Part shown: positions 17,789 through 27,126 of the stretch, in pieces
How the letters are laid out: each line of letters begins with the position of its first letter
How positions within the stretch are numbered: position 1 is the first letter of the stretch
From: Pseudomonas fluorescens
GTDB lineage: Bacteria; Pseudomonadota; Gammaproteobacteria; Pseudomonadales; Pseudomonadaceae
Assembly (NCBI RefSeq): GCF_902497895.1
Contig: NZ_CABVHQ010000012.1
Span: forward strand, 1 to 64,000
Length of the DNA: 64,000 nucleotides
Reading direction: 5' to 3'
Notes under the pieces: generated by a model
The model's database searches: none
What the model saw: only the letters and a program-made list of their open reading frames with translations
Told to the model about the DNA's origin: nothing
Program-made: the position numbers and the translations under genes

Positions 17789-18628
17789 ATGACCGATAGA
17801 CTTGACTGCGAGCCTCTCGAAAAACTTTGCCACTTGATGGCGGAACAACCCTTCCTGATTCTCACCGGCGCCGGCATCAGCACGTCTTCGGGAATCCCGG
17901 ACTACCGCGACACCGAGGGCGTGCGTCGCGGCAAAGCGCCAATGATGTATCAAGAGTTCCTCAGCGCGCCCGCGGCGCGACGGCGTTATTGGGCGCGGGC
18001 GATGCTCGGCTGGCCGCGGATCCGCCAGGCTCGACCCAATGCCGCCCACCAGGCGCTGGCCAGTTTGCAGTCCCGGCAACGGATCGCCGGGCTGATCACG
18101 CAAAACGTCGACACCTTGCATGATCAAGCCGGCAGCCAGGATGTGATCGAGTTGCACGGCAGTCTGCATCGAGTGGTGTGCCTGGACTGCGCGCAGCGTA
18201 CCGATCGCCATGCCATCCAGCTCCTTATGGAAGCCCGCAACCCTTATCTGGCTGGCGTCGACGCCGTTCAGGCACCTGACGGCGATACCCTGCTCGACCC
18301 GGCTTTCGAAGCCCGCTTCCAGGTTCCCCGTTGCCCCCGCTGCGACGGCGGACGGCTTAAGCCAGACGTGGTGTTTTTTGGCGAAAACGTCGCCCAGGCG
18401 ACTGCCGCCATGGCCATACAGTGTGTCGAACAGGCCGCCGGGTTGTTGGTGGTAGGTTCCTCGCTGATGGCTTACTCGGCGTTTCGCCTGTGCCGGGCAA
18501 TCGTCGAGCAACATAAGCCGCTGATCGCCATCAACCTGGGCAAGACCCGCGCCGACGATCTGCTGGACCTGAAAATCGAAGCGTCATGCGAACAGCTGTT
18601 GCCACTGATCGCTGAACGCCTGGCGTGA
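17789..18628 (+). CDS. SIR2-family NAD-dependent protein deacylase
   Basis: 279 aa from ATG 17789; the upstream in-frame ATG at 17771 is possible. Motifs in order: NAD-binding GAGISTSSGIPDYR near residue 28, the TQNVDTLHDQAG segment, the catalytic His in ELHGSLH, and four zinc Cys (CLDC and CPRC). DVVFFGENV and the VVGSSLM nucleotide site follow. The length and the DTEGVRR sequence fit the class II (SIRT4-like) bacterial sirtuins. Downstream it converges on dhcR with a 6-bp gap. Confidence 0.93.
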   Translation: MTDRLDCEPLEKLCHLMAEQPFLILTGAGISTSSGIPDYRDTEGVRRGKAPMMYQEFLSAPAARRRYWARAMLGWPRIRQARPNAAHQALASLQSRQRIAGLITQNVDTLHDQAGSQDVIELHGSLHRVVCLDCAQRTDRHAIQLLMEARNPYLAGVDAVQAPDGDTLLDPAFEARFQVPRCPRCDGGRLKPDVVFFGENVAQATAAMAIQCVEQAAGLLVVGSSLMAYSAFRLCRAIVEQHKPLIAINLGKTRADDLLDLKIEASCEQLLPLIAERLA

Positions 18629-18634
18629 CCCGTC

Positions 18635-19537
18635 TCAAACCAGACCGGGAAAGCGCTCCCCCAACCGTTCATCCTGCAAGATATCAAACAGCGCCTGGGC
18701 CGCCGCCGACAACTCATGCCCCGGTTTGGTCAGCACGCCGATGGCTCTGGTCAGCGGGTCGCGCAGAGTGATGCAGCGCGCGCCCAGTTCGTGCATCTGC
18801 CCGGCACACAAGGCCGGCACCGCGCTCACACCCAGGCCACTGGCAACCATCCGCCCGACCGTCGCCAACTGGTGACTCTCCAGTTCCACCGGCAGTTTCA
18901 TGTTGCGTGCCTGCAGATGCTCCTCGAGCATGACCCGTACCGTCGAGGGCCTTTGCAAGGTAATGAACGGCAGTTTCAGCAAGGATTGCCAGTCGGTTTC
19001 ACCGCAGTCGGCCAACGGCGAATCACTCGGCACCACGGCCACGAAGCGATCGATATACAAGGGCGTGAACGCCAGCGAGGAGCTCTGCTGCGGTTCGAAG
19101 GCCACCCCCAACTCCACCTGTCGGTCGCGGACCATTTCCAGCACCTGCTCGTTGATCACGTCGTTGACCGTGACGTTGACGTGGGGGTAACGCGAACGAA
19201 AGGTTTTCAGGATCGACGGCAACAGATTGCCGGCAAAGGAAGGCATCGCGGCGAGGGTCACGCGGCCCCGCTGCAGGGTAAAGCGTTGGCGCAGTTCGTC
19301 CTCGGCATTGTCCCAATCGGCAATCAGCCGCCGGGCCAGCGGCAGTAGCGCCTCGCCTTCCGGGGTCAGTGCGACATTGCGCGTGGTTCGGCTGAACAAC
19401 CGCCCACCCAGCCCTTCTTCCAATGCCTTGATCGTCAGACTCAGGGCTGACTGGGACAGGTGCAGGCGCTCGCAGGCCACGGCAAAGCTGAGGCTGTGGG
19501 CCACGGCAAGAAATGCTCGGATCTGTTTAACCGTCAT
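18635..19537 (-). CDS. dhcR: LysR-type regulator of dehydrocarnitine catabolism
   Basis: 300 aa with an intact N-terminal winged HTH (AVACERLHLSQSALSLTIKA, about residues 19-38) and a full effector domain. It is divergent from dhcA, in the same position as DhcR (PA1998) of P. aeruginosa next to PA1999-PA2001. The symbol rests on gene order and family; the inducer is inferred. Confidence 0.82.
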   Translation of the reverse strand: MTVKQIRAFLAVAHSLSFAVACERLHLSQSALSLTIKALEEGLGGRLFSRTTRNVALTPEGEALLPLARRLIADWDNAEDELRQRFTLQRGRVTLAAMPSFAGNLLPSILKTFRSRYPHVNVTVNDVINEQVLEMVRDRQVELGVAFEPQQSSSLAFTPLYIDRFVAVVPSDSPLADCGETDWQSLLKLPFITLQRPSTVRVMLEEHLQARNMKLPVELESHQLATVGRMVASGLGVSAVPALCAGQMHELGARCITLRDPLTRAIGVLTKPGHELSAAAQALFDILQDERLGERFPGLV

Positions 19538-19566
19538 ATCGATATCCCAACGCTTTTGTCTTGAGG

Positions 19567-19594
19567 CTTGCAGCTTGCAGCTTGCAGCTTGCAG
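19567..19594. repeat. CTTGCAG heptamer tandem repeat, 4 copies
   Basis: Four perfect 7-bp units in the 182-bp dhcR-dhcA gap, just upstream of the dhcR start. A very AT-rich tract (ATTATTCTATTTTATCTATT) follows immediately and probably contains promoter elements. Copy-number change would shift the spacing between the dhcR start and the shared control region. Confidence 0.85.
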
Positions 19595-19719
19595 CTGATT
19601 ATTCTATTTTATCTATTAATCACACTTAAAAATCAACTTAACAAATGAATTTCGCAGAGCAACACTCTTTGCCATACGGCTAGCCAGCCGCCCACAAAGA
19701 ATAAAAGAGGATGGTGCAT

Positions 19720-20418
19720 ATGGCAGGTTTCGATAAGCGCGTGGCTTCCTACGAGGAAGCATTGGCCGGTCTGGAAGACGGCATGACCGTGATTTCCGGT
19801 GGATTCGGTCTGTGTGGCATCCCGGAAAACCTGATCGCCGAGATCAAGCGCAAAGGCACTCGCGATCTCACCGTGGTCTCGAACAACTGCGGCGTCGACG
19901 GCTTTGGTCTCGGTGTGCTGCTGGAAGACCGGCAGATCCGCAAAGTGGTCGCCTCCTACGTCGGTGAAAACGCCCTGTTCGAGAAGCAACTGCTCAGCGG
20001 CGAAATCGAAGTCGTCCTGACCCCCCAAGGCACCCTGGCGGAAAAAATGCGCGCTGGCGGCGCTGGCATCCCGGCGTTCTTTACCGCCACCGGCTACGGC
20101 ACTCCGGTTGCCGACGGCAAGGAAACCCGCGAATTCAAGGGTCGCCCGTACCTGATGGAAGAATCCATCACCGGTGACTTCGCCATCGTCAAAGGCTGGA
20201 AAGCCGATCACTTCGGCAACGTCATCTATCGCCACACCGCACAGAACTTCAACCCGCTGGCCGCCACCGCCGGCAAGATCACCGTGGTCGAAGTCGAAGA
20301 AATCGTCGAACCGGGCGAGCTGGACCCAACGCAGATTCACACCCCTGGCATCTACGTTGACCGGGTCATTTGCGGAACCTTCGAGAAGCGCATCGAACAG
20401 CGCACCGTACGTTCCTGA
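19720..20418 (+). CDS. dhcA: 3-dehydrocarnitine CoA-transferase, subunit A
   Basis: 232 aa from ATG 19720 (AGAGG 9 bases upstream), the size of P. aeruginosa DhcA; ATG 19711 sits too close to the same ribosome site. It is an SCOT/AtoD-type alpha subunit, with [16 protein letters not shown] near the N-terminus and [14 protein letters not shown]. With DhcB it moves CoA onto a 3-keto acid; in P. aeruginosa the physiological substrate is 3-dehydrocarnitine from carnitine. It is first in the dhcA-dhcB-atoB operon. An acetoacetate substrate cannot be excluded. Confidence 0.92.
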   Translation: MAGFDKRVASYEEALAGLEDGMTVISGGFGLCGIPENLIAEIKRKGTRDLTVVSNNCGVDGFGLGVLLEDRQIRKVVASYVGENALFEKQLLSGEIEVVLTPQGTLAEKMRAGGAGIPAFFTATGYGTPVADGKETREFKGRPYLMEESITGDFAIVKGWKADHFGNVIYRHTAQNFNPLAATAGKITVVEVEEIVEPGELDPTQIHTPGIYVDRVICGTFEKRIEQRTVRS

Positions 20419-20469
20419 TCCCTGCCCATCCAGCCCGAAGCTCTTGATAACAGAGCATGGAGAACAATA

Positions 20470-21132
20470 ATGGCTCTTACCCGCGAACAAATGGCTCAGC
20501 GCGTCGCCCGCGAAATGCAGGACGGCTACTACGTGAACCTCGGCATCGGCATCCCGACCCTGGTCGCCAACTACATCCCCGAAGGCATGGAAGTCATGCT
20601 GCAATCGGAAAACGGCCTGCTCGGCATGGGTTCATTCCCACGGGAAAATGAAGTCGACGCCGACATGATCAACGCCGGCAAACAGACCGTCACCGCGCGG
20701 ATCGGCGCGTCGATCTTCTCTTCCGCCGAGTCCTTCGCGATGATTCGCGGCGGCCATATCGATCTCACCGTGCTCGGTGCCTTTGAAGTCGACGTGCAAG
20801 GTAACATCGCCTCCTGGATGATCCCCGGAAAACTGGTCAAGGGCATGGGCGGCGCGATGGACCTGGTGGCCGGTGCCGACAACATCATCGTCACCATGAC
20901 CCACGCTTCCAAGGACGGCGAGTCGAAACTGCTGTCGCGTTGCAGCCTGCCGCTGACTGGCGCCAACTGCATCAAACGCGTGCTGACCGACCTGGCCTAT
21001 CTGGAAATCCATGACGGCGCGTTCATCCTCAAGGAACGCGCGCCCGGCGTCAGCGTCGAGGAAATCGTCAGCAAGACCGCCGGCAAACTGATCGTGCCTG
21101 AGCACGTTCCAGAAATGCAATTCAGCGCCTGA
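20470..21132 (+). CDS. dhcB: 3-dehydrocarnitine CoA-transferase, subunit B
   Basis: 220 aa SCOT beta subunit. The catalytic Glu lies in [10 protein letters not shown], preceded by the conserved [13 protein letters not shown]. It begins 51 bp after dhcA, with GGAG before the ATG. The last codons overlap the ATGAGGAGT that provides the ribosome site of atoB. Confidence 0.93.
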   Translation: MALTREQMAQRVAREMQDGYYVNLGIGIPTLVANYIPEGMEVMLQSENGLLGMGSFPRENEVDADMINAGKQTVTARIGASIFSSAESFAMIRGGHIDLTVLGAFEVDVQGNIASWMIPGKLVKGMGGAMDLVAGADNIIVTMTHASKDGESKLLSRCSLPLTGANCIKRVLTDLAYLEIHDGAFILKERAPGVSVEEIVSKTAGKLIVPEHVPEMQFSA

Positions 21133-21146
21133 TGAGGAGTGATTCG

Positions 21147-22328
21147 ATGCAAGAAGTCGTGATTGTCGCCGCAACCCGTACTGCCGTCGGCAGCTTTCAG
21201 GGTTCGCTGGCCAGCATTCCCGCTCCGGAGCTCGGCGCGGCGGTGATCCGCCGTCTGCTGGAGCAGACCGGTTTGAACCCCAGCGAAGTGGATGAAGTCA
21301 TCCTCGGCCAGGTACTCACCGCCGGCAGCGGCCAGAACCCTGCACGCCAGGCCGTGATCCTGGCCGGCCTGCCCCACGCCGTGCCCGCGCTGACCCTGAA
21401 CAAAGTCTGCGGCTCGGGCCTCAAGGCCCTGCACCTGGGCGCCCAGGCGATCCGTTGCGGCGATGCGCAAGTGGTCATCGCCGGCGGCATGGAAAACATG
21501 AGCCTGGCGCCGTACGTCTTGCCGGCTGCCCGCACCGGCCTGCGCATGGGCCACGCCAAGATGATCGACAGCATGATCAGCGACGGCCTGTGGGATGCGT
21601 TCAACGACTACCACATGGGCATCACCGCCGAGAACATCGTCGACAAATACAGCATCAGCCGTGAAGAGCAGGATGCCTTCGCCGCCGCTTCGCAGCAAAA
21701 GGCTACGGCCGCCATCGAAGCCGGTCGCTTCGCTGACGAAATCACCCCGATCCTGATCCCGCAACGCAAAGGCGATCCAGTGTCCTTCGCGGTCGACGAA
21801 CAACCCCGCGCCGAGACCACCGCCGCCTCCCTGGCCAAGCTCAAACCGGCGTTCAAGAAAGACGGCAGCGTCACCGCCGGCAACGCCTCCAGCCTCAACG
21901 ATGGCGCCGCTGCCGTACTGCTGATGAGCGCCGACAAAGCCAAGGAACTGGGCCTGCCGGTTCTGGCGCGGATCGCCAGCTACGCCAACGCCGGCGTCGA
22001 CCCGGCGATCATGGGCATCGGCCCGGTATCGGCCACCCGTCTGTGCCTGAAAAAGGCCGGCTGGAGCCTCGGCGAGCTGGACTTGATCGAAGCCAACGAA
22101 GCCTTTGCCGCCCAGGCACTGGCAGTCGGCAAGGAGCTGGAGTGGGACGCGAGCAAGGTCAACGTCAATGGCGGCGCGATTGCTCTGGGTCACCCGATCG
22201 GTGCATCGGGATGCCGGATTCTGGTGTCCCTGCTGCATGAAATGATCAAGCGGGATGCCAAGAAAGGCCTCGCCACCTTGTGCATCGGTGGCGGCCAGGG
22301 TGTAGCGCTGGCGATCGAGCGGGCGTAA
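21147..22328 (+). CDS. atoB: acetyl-CoA C-acetyltransferase (thiolase)
   Basis: 393 aa from ATG 21147, preceded by GAGGAGTG. All thiolase signatures are present: nucleophile Cys in [10 protein letters not shown], the HYHMG-type [25 protein letters not shown], and the second catalytic Cys in CIGGGQG near the C-terminus. It cleaves acetoacetyl-CoA (or another 3-ketoacyl-CoA) to acetyl-CoA, completing the DhcAB step. An inverted repeat CCAGGCGCGAC/GTCGCGCCTGG at about 22391-22416 follows the operon but has no T-run. Confidence 0.95.
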   Translation: MQEVVIVAATRTAVGSFQGSLASIPAPELGAAVIRRLLEQTGLNPSEVDEVILGQVLTAGSGQNPARQAVILAGLPHAVPALTLNKVCGSGLKALHLGAQAIRCGDAQVVIAGGMENMSLAPYVLPAARTGLRMGHAKMIDSMISDGLWDAFNDYHMGITAENIVDKYSISREEQDAFAAASQQKATAAIEAGRFADEITPILIPQRKGDPVSFAVDEQPRAETTAASLAKLKPAFKKDGSVTAGNASSLNDGAAAVLLMSADKAKELGLPVLARIASYANAGVDPAIMGIGPVSATRLCLKKAGWSLGELDLIEANEAFAAQALAVGKELEWDASKVNVNGGAIALGHPIGASGCRILVSLLHEMIKRDAKKGLATLCIGGGQGVALAIERA

Positions 22329-22505
22329 GCCTGCAAGGGTTCAACAGGTAAAGTCAGGATCCACGAAATCCGGCTTTGCCTGGCAAGAAACCAGGCGCGA
22401 CTCCGGTCGCGCCTGGCCTGGATGCCCTCCGAGCCTATTGGCTCAACGACAGCCCTCGATCTTCCTGGCCCATAGGTATCTACACATCTTTTTGGTCTAG
22501 CTCCC

Positions 22506-22568
22506 GTAGCAGCTGCCGAGCCTGCGAGGCTGCGTTCGACCGCGAAGCGGTCGTTAAATCAGGCAACG
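22506..22568. repeat. REP element (GTAGCAGCTGCCGAG family)
   Basis: A single REP running GTAGCAGCTGCCGAGCCTGC through CGACCGCGAAGCGGTCG to TCAGGCAACG. Its right end overlaps the 3' end of the LysR remnant, so the element appears to have replaced that gene's natural stop region. Confidence 0.8.
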
Positions 22569-22940
22569 GGGGTTCTGCTCAGCAATTCCCCGCTCGTCAT
22601 CAAGTTCAAACTCAGCCTGCAGCATCGCAACAAACGCATCGCGAGCAGGATGGTGCGTCGAATGCTCGTGCCAGTAAAACAGGTTATCGATGGCCGTGAG
22701 TTCTTGAAATTCATAACCGGCCCAGCCGGAACTCTGTCCGTATTGCTCAAAGATGCCTCGGGGAACCAGGGCGACACCCGCGCCTGCACTGACACATCCG
22801 GCGATGGCCCCATAGCTGGCGATGCTGACGATAGGCTGATCTTGACCCCGCCGGGCCAGCCAGCGCTCCAGCGCCGCTCGATAGGGACATCCCGTTGGCC
22901 ACATGAAGATGGCCTTGCCCTGCATGTCCGCCCCACCTGC
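22554..22940 (-). pseudogene. LysR-family effector-domain fragment
   Basis: About 125 codons of a LysR C-terminal domain, beginning ADMQGKAIFMWPTGCPYRAA and running through SIASYGAIAGCVSAGAGVAL and VPRGIFEQYG. The HTH and the first half are missing. The final residues are encoded by the adjacent REP. Upstream, the same DNA strand switches to an unrelated hotdog-like frame at about 22935, so this is a chimeric remnant. Confidence 0.72.
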
Positions 22941-23131
22941 AGGCTGACAGTGGCAAAGGCCATCTGGCGGCCGCGTTTGGAATGTTCGAGGCGTACTTCC
23001 AGCCACTCGCCAACGTGCGCCGCGCCGAGGTAATCCAAAGTCATACTGGCGGTAATATGAATTGATGTGTAGTGCAAATCTGCGGAGGCGGCCATTGAGA
23101 TCAGTAATGTAAATCCAGGGGTATAAGCCAA
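22934..23131 (-). pseudogene. probable PaaI/hotdog thioesterase fragment
   Basis: Sixty-six codons resemble the C-terminal half of a hotdog thioesterase: ASMTLDYLGAAHVGEWLEVR and then RGRQMAFATVSLQV. The 5' half is not present on either side, and the 3' end is cut exactly where the LysR fragment begins in another frame. Only a TTG could serve as start. The family call rests on a short stretch, so it is moderate. Confidence 0.5.
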
Positions 23132-23217
23132 GGCTCGAAATACAAGCCCTTGCCCGAATGCCGGTCAGTTAACCGTCTTTTTTTGAGCGTACGGTTTCGG
23201 ATGTTCGTCAGGCTCTG

Positions 23218-23434
23218 AATCCACCCCTCACCCCCGAAACGTCGGACCGCCCCAAGGGGGCGAGGGGACTGATCTTCAGTGTTTTCCAAGCTGCTGCGAC
23301 CTGTAAGACCGTGTCGATTATGGATTCAATGTATTACTTTCAGGTCGCAGCAGGTCCTCAGAAACCCACGGACTGTTCCCTCGCCCCCTTGGGGCGGTCC
23401 GACGTTTCGGGAGGGTTAGGGTGAGGGGTGGATT
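23218..23434. repeat. large inverted repeat, about 50-bp arms
   Basis: Left arm 23218-23266 (AATCCACCCCTCACCCCCGA onward, ending GGGGGCGAGGG) and right arm 23378-23434 are reverse complements apart from a few changes and a short GAGGGTTAGG insertion. A second, inner pair (GCTGCTGCGACCTG at about 23291 and CAGGTCGCAGCAGG at about 23341) is nested inside. The element has no coding capacity and no REP core. It looks like a non-autonomous palindromic element. Confidence 0.85.
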
Positions 23435-23633
23435 TCAGATTAGAACACAGCGTCCGGATCTAACTTTTCCTTAGCTAACTGACATTGGCCACTGCCTGAT
23501 TTAAAGACCGTCCCCCTCGCTCACTCCCATCACTCCCGTCGATGTTCACCATCGACCCAATGAAGTTCTCATAAAAATCCTGTCGCGTAACATCAGCTCC
23601 ATACCCACTTATGACACCCCGGAGCACACCACC

Positions 23634-23921
23634 ATGAAACGCCAAATCCTTCTCAGCATCGCTTTCTCGGTACTTGCAGCCAACGCTTTTGCCGCGTCCT
23701 CGGTTCAGCCAGTCATCGCTGAAGGTGGCTCCGATCGCCTGATCGAAAACCGCGTTGCCGAAGGTGGCTCCGATCGCCTGATCGAAAACCGCGTTGCCGA
23801 AGGTGGTTCCGATCGCCTGATCGAAAACCGCGTTGCTGAAGGTGGTTCCGATCGCCTGATCGAAAACCGCGTTGCTGAAGGTGGTTCGGATCGTCTGACT
23901 CAGAATCAAAACCATGCATGA
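23634..23921 (+). CDS. secreted tandem-repeat peptide (AEGGSDRLIENRV repeats)
   Basis: 95 aa from ATG 23634, with GGAG at 23621-23624. Residues 1-20 form a clear Sec signal peptide ending ANAFA. The mature part is almost entirely five 13-residue units, AEGGSDRLIENRV, the last one diverged to AEGGSDRLTQNQN before the end NHA. Pseudomonas genomes carry similar EGGSDR-repeat proteins, sometimes labelled phage infection protein without clear basis. No catalytic motif, Cys or membrane segment is present. A strong terminator follows, so it is monocistronic. Function unknown; options include a surface or periplasmic adhesive peptide or a precursor cut into repeated peptides. Confidence 0.85.
   Translation: MKRQILLSIAFSVLAANAFAASSVQPVIAEGGSDRLIENRVAEGGSDRLIENRVAEGGSDRLIENRVAEGGSDRLIENRVAEGGSDRLTQNQNHA
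23718..23912 (+). repeat. 39-bp coding tandem repeat, 5 units
   Basis: Units begin at 23718, 23757, 23796, 23835 and 23874. The first four differ by only a few synonymous changes (GCT/GCC, GGC/GGT), and the fifth is diverged. Because the unit is a multiple of three, gain or loss keeps the frame, so the number of repeats can evolve freely. Confidence 0.95.
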
Positions 23922-23946
23922 ATAGCCTTACTGCAATACTCAACCC

Positions 23947-23978
23947 AAAAGCCCGGCTTGCTCAGCCGGGCTTTTTTT
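23947..23978 (+). terminator. rho-independent terminator
   Basis: AGCCCGGC-TTGCTCA-GCCGGGCT stem followed by a run of T. It closes the repeat-peptide gene and lies 21 bp before the convergent DUF1615 stop. Confidence 0.95.
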
Positions 23979-23999
23979 ATGGATGATCCGTTCGCCCGG

Positions 24000-25094
24000 T
24001 CAACGCCCCGCAGCCCTTTTCATGCAGCGTTGATGACGCTCATCAACCCGTTTGGCGAACCAGGCGGTGGTGAGTTTGCGGGTGATTTTCGGGCTTTGCA
24101 GGACGATACCCGGCAGCACCGCACGCGGCAGGGGTTTGCCTTCGGCTTGCTCGGCCAGGGCGAAGACTCGCCGGTAGAGCGTGCTGTCTTCGAATTCCAG
24201 GCTGTCGCCCTGCTCCAGCTGGCGCCTGATCGTCGGGTTGCGCAGGCCCAATTGCTTGCCCAGGGTGCGCACCGCCAGTTCCGTGGTGCCAGGCATGATT
24301 GAACCGTGGCGAATCAGGTCGCCATCGAGTGCCAGGGGGATGCCCGTGGCGCGAGTGACGGCATTCTGGAACGCGGCGTTGCGGCTGGCGTACCAACCGG
24401 CATTGAAATCAGCGAAGCGGTACAGTGGTTTGGTGTAACTCACCGGATAACCCAGCAGGTGCGCGACACCGAAGTACATACCACCGCGCCGGCTGAACAC
24501 TTCACGGCGTATCGAGCCTTCCATGGGATAGGGATAGTCCTGGGCCTGGCTTTCGGCAAAGTCGATACTGACTTGCATCGGCCCGCCGGTATGCACCGGA
24601 TTGAAACTGCCGAAAAGGGTGCGCCCCATTGGCACCATGCCGATGAAGTCGTCGAAAATGCCGCTGAGTTCCTTTTCGGTACGGGCGGCATTCAGGCGCT
24701 CGCTGTAGCTCTTGCCGTTTGACGAGCGAGCCATCAAGGCACCATTGACCAATAAACCGGGGACATGCACCGCTGTCGCTCGGCGATCGATTTCCTCCCG
24801 GGCGATTTTCCCCAAGCCCGGCACCGCGGGATCGACCTGGAAAGTCGACTCCTGTTCGGTGACTGCCAGCACCGAACAGAGGTTTTCCGTGGTCGGCGGG
24901 ATGCCTTGCGCGGCGAAGGCTGCATAGATGTCGGTGGCCCAGCCCTCGCGGTCAACAGTCTTCGCCGGTAAGAGCCGAACAATCTTCGCCTTCACTTCGG
25001 CCGGTCGCGCCGGCGGCTCCTGGGTGCGCTGGCTGCCGCAGCCGGCCAGCACCAGCAAGGTGGCGATACCCATGATTAATCGATTTGCGCGCAT
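24000..25094 (-). CDS. DUF1615 family lipoprotein
   Basis: 364 aa from ATG 25094, where GGGGAAAC precedes the start; a longer frame to 25424 runs through a repeat and is not conserved-looking. The signal peptide ends LVLAGCGS, a lipobox that would lipidate Cys19. The rest matches DUF1615: LCSVLAVTEQESTFQVDP, FIGMVPMGRTLFGSFNP, and the GGMYFGVAHLLGYPV region. The early EQEST segment recalls lysozyme-like folds, but no enzymatic activity is established. It is monocistronic and convergent with the repeat-peptide gene. Confidence 0.88.
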   Translation of the reverse strand: MRANRLIMGIATLLVLAGCGSQRTQEPPARPAEVKAKIVRLLPAKTVDREGWATDIYAAFAAQGIPPTTENLCSVLAVTEQESTFQVDPAVPGLGKIAREEIDRRATAVHVPGLLVNGALMARSSNGKSYSERLNAARTEKELSGIFDDFIGMVPMGRTLFGSFNPVHTGGPMQVSIDFAESQAQDYPYPMEGSIRREVFSRRGGMYFGVAHLLGYPVSYTKPLYRFADFNAGWYASRNAAFQNAVTRATGIPLALDGDLIRHGSIMPGTTELAVRTLGKQLGLRNPTIRRQLEQGDSLEFEDSTLYRRVFALAEQAEGKPLPRAVLPGIVLQSPKITRKLTTAWFAKRVDERHQRCMKRAAGR

Positions 25095-25306
25095 GTTTCC
25101 CCGAATAAGCTGTTGGGCCAATGGGGCGACTATGAACAAAGCCGCCGCGGATATCGACCCTGGAGTCGAACGGCTGTTCAATATCAGGTGTCTGCTCCAT
25201 GCCCTGGCAGTGGAAAAGAAGATGCTGTTGTACTTCAATTGAGTTTCTGAGGACTGCGCGCACTGCCTCCCGGTTAACGCTATGACAAGCCAGACACGAG
25301 ACCTTT

Positions 25307-25437
25307 GTGGCGAGGGGGCTTGCCCCCGCTCGGCTGCGAAGCAGTCGCAAAGCCTGCGGATGCGGTCTACCTGAAAAACCGAAATTGCAGATTTTAGGGC
25401 CGCTTCGCAACCCCGCGGGGGCAAGCCCCCTCGCCAC
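25307..25437. repeat. REPIN (GTGGCGAGGGGGCTTGCCCCC family)
   Basis: Two inverted copies: GTGGCGAGGGGGCTTGCCCC at the left and its complement GGGGCAAGCCCCCTCGCCAC at the right, 131 bp overall. Short GCTGCGAAGCAGTCGC and GGCCGCTTCGC stems lie inside. Otherwise the 490-bp gap upstream of the monooxygenase (25095-25585) shows nothing recognisable. Confidence 0.88.
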
Positions 25438-25585
25438 AGTTCAGCGCTCGGCTCTTCTTTCTTAAACTATCTGATATTCACTCTTTCTCCCGTAGACCCT
25501 TTTACACTGGGGGTGAGCTGCTCAACGGACAACATAGGCAACACAATCCACCCCACGGAATTGATCTCAACCCGAGAACAACGAC

Positions 25586-27106
25586 ATGAACCGCTGCGAC
25601 GTTCTGATCATTGGCGCCGGGCCGACCGGTCTGGTTCTGGCACTCTGGCTCAGCAAGCTGGGGATCAAGGTGCGAATCCTCGACAAGACCTCGGCGCCCG
25701 GCACCACATCGCGCGCCCTGGCGGTGCAAGCGCGAACCCTCGAACTCTACCGCCAGCTCGACCTTACAGATGCCATCCAGCAAGCCGGCCACAAAGTGCT
25801 GGCGGCGAATTTCTGGGTCAAGGGCAAACAGACTGCGCGCCTGCCCCTCGAAACCATCGGCAAGGGCCTGACACCCTATTCGTTCCTCGAAATATATCCT
25901 CAGGATCAACACGAACAGCTGCTGATCGAACGCCTGGAGAGGTTCGGCGTTTCGGTCGAGCGCGAAACCGAGCTCAAGGGTTTCACCGAGGCCGACGGTT
26001 GCGTCATGGCCCACATGCTCAACGCCCAAGGGCTGGAAGAAACCTGCGAGGCCCGTTACCTGGCCGGCTGCGACGGCGCCCGCTCGACCGTGCGCAAGAC
26101 CCTCAATACCGGCTTCCCCGGCGGCACCTATCAGCAGGTGTTCTACGTGGCCGACGTGGACGCGCAAGGTCCGGCAATCAATGGCGAACTGCATGTGGAT
26201 CTCGACGAAGCGGACTTCCTTGCCGTCTTCCCCCTGGCCGGCTCTGGACGTGCGCGGCTGATCGGCACGGTCCGCGACGAGCGTGCCGAACACGCCGAGA
26301 CTCTCAAGTTCGAGGACGTCAGTCGCCGGGCGATCGAGCATCTGCAGGTCCAGGTGCTCAAGGTGAACTGGTTCTCGACTTATCGCGTGCATCATCGGGT
26401 GGCCGAGCACTTCCGCACGGGCCGAGCGTTCCTGCTCGGCGACGCGGCGCATGTCCACAGCCCGGCTGGCGGCCAGGGCATGAACACCGGGATTGGCGAC
26501 GCAATCAATCTCGCCTGGAAACTCGCCGCGGTGCTGACCGGCAAAGCCTCGGACAGTCTGCTCGACACCTATGAAACCGAGCGCATCGGATTTGCCCGAC
26601 GGCTGGTGGCAACCACCGACCGGGTGTTCAGTTTCGTCACCGCCGATGGGCCGATTGCCGGTCTGGTGCGGACCCGCCTTGCGCCGCTGCTGATCCCCAA
26701 AGTCACTTCACTGGAAGCGGTGCGCGAGTATCTGTTCCGGACGATTTCGCAGATCACCCTGAACTATCGAGAAATGCCTCTGAGCAGCGGCAGCGCTGGC
26801 GAGGTGCATAGCGGTGATCGGTTGCCCTGGGTGCCGGATAACGATTGCGATAACTTCCACTCGCTGACGAGCTTGTCCTGGCAGGTCCATGTGTATGGGC
26901 TTGCCAGTGACCCACTGGTTGCCTGGTGCCTGGATCACGGCGTGGCGCTGCACATCTTTCAGTGGAAAGAGGCCCATGAAGCGGCCGGCCTTGCGCGCAA
27001 CGCCTACTATCTGCTGCGGCCCGACACCTACGTAGCGCTCGCGGAACTGTCCAGCGATCCAAAGGTTCTCGACCGTTACTTCAGCGAACGCGGGATTCAA
27101 CCATAA
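25586..27106 (+). CDS. FAD-dependent aromatic/phenol-type monooxygenase
   Basis: 506 aa flavoprotein of the PheA/TfdB (PF01494) family. The N-terminal Rossmann FAD motif is LIIGAGPTGLVLALW. The mid-chain DG motif is GCDGARSTVR near residue 160, and FLLGDAAHVHSPAGGQGMN near residue 283 binds FAD ribityl and pyrophosphate. A thioredoxin-like C-terminal domain follows, ending YVALAELSSDPKVLDRYF. Such enzymes hydroxylate aromatic or polyketide rings using NAD(P)H. No ring-cleavage or regulatory genes lie next to it, so the substrate cannot be inferred. Confidence 0.92.
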   Translation: MNRCDVLIIGAGPTGLVLALWLSKLGIKVRILDKTSAPGTTSRALAVQARTLELYRQLDLTDAIQQAGHKVLAANFWVKGKQTARLPLETIGKGLTPYSFLEIYPQDQHEQLLIERLERFGVSVERETELKGFTEADGCVMAHMLNAQGLEETCEARYLAGCDGARSTVRKTLNTGFPGGTYQQVFYVADVDAQGPAINGELHVDLDEADFLAVFPLAGSGRARLIGTVRDERAEHAETLKFEDVSRRAIEHLQVQVLKVNWFSTYRVHHRVAEHFRTGRAFLLGDAAHVHSPAGGQGMNTGIGDAINLAWKLAAVLTGKASDSLLDTYETERIGFARRLVATTDRVFSFVTADGPIAGLVRTRLAPLLIPKVTSLEAVREYLFRTISQITLNYREMPLSSGSAGEVHSGDRLPWVPDNDCDNFHSLTSLSWQVHVYGLASDPLVAWCLDHGVALHIFQWKEAHEAAGLARNAYYLLRPDTYVALAELSSDPKVLDRYFSERGIQP

Positions 27107-27126
27107 GCGCTTGAAGATCGCTGAGC

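Noticed and set aside
23718..23912. CRISPR array
   Set aside because: The regular 39-bp units have no unique spacers and are codons of one signal-peptide protein.
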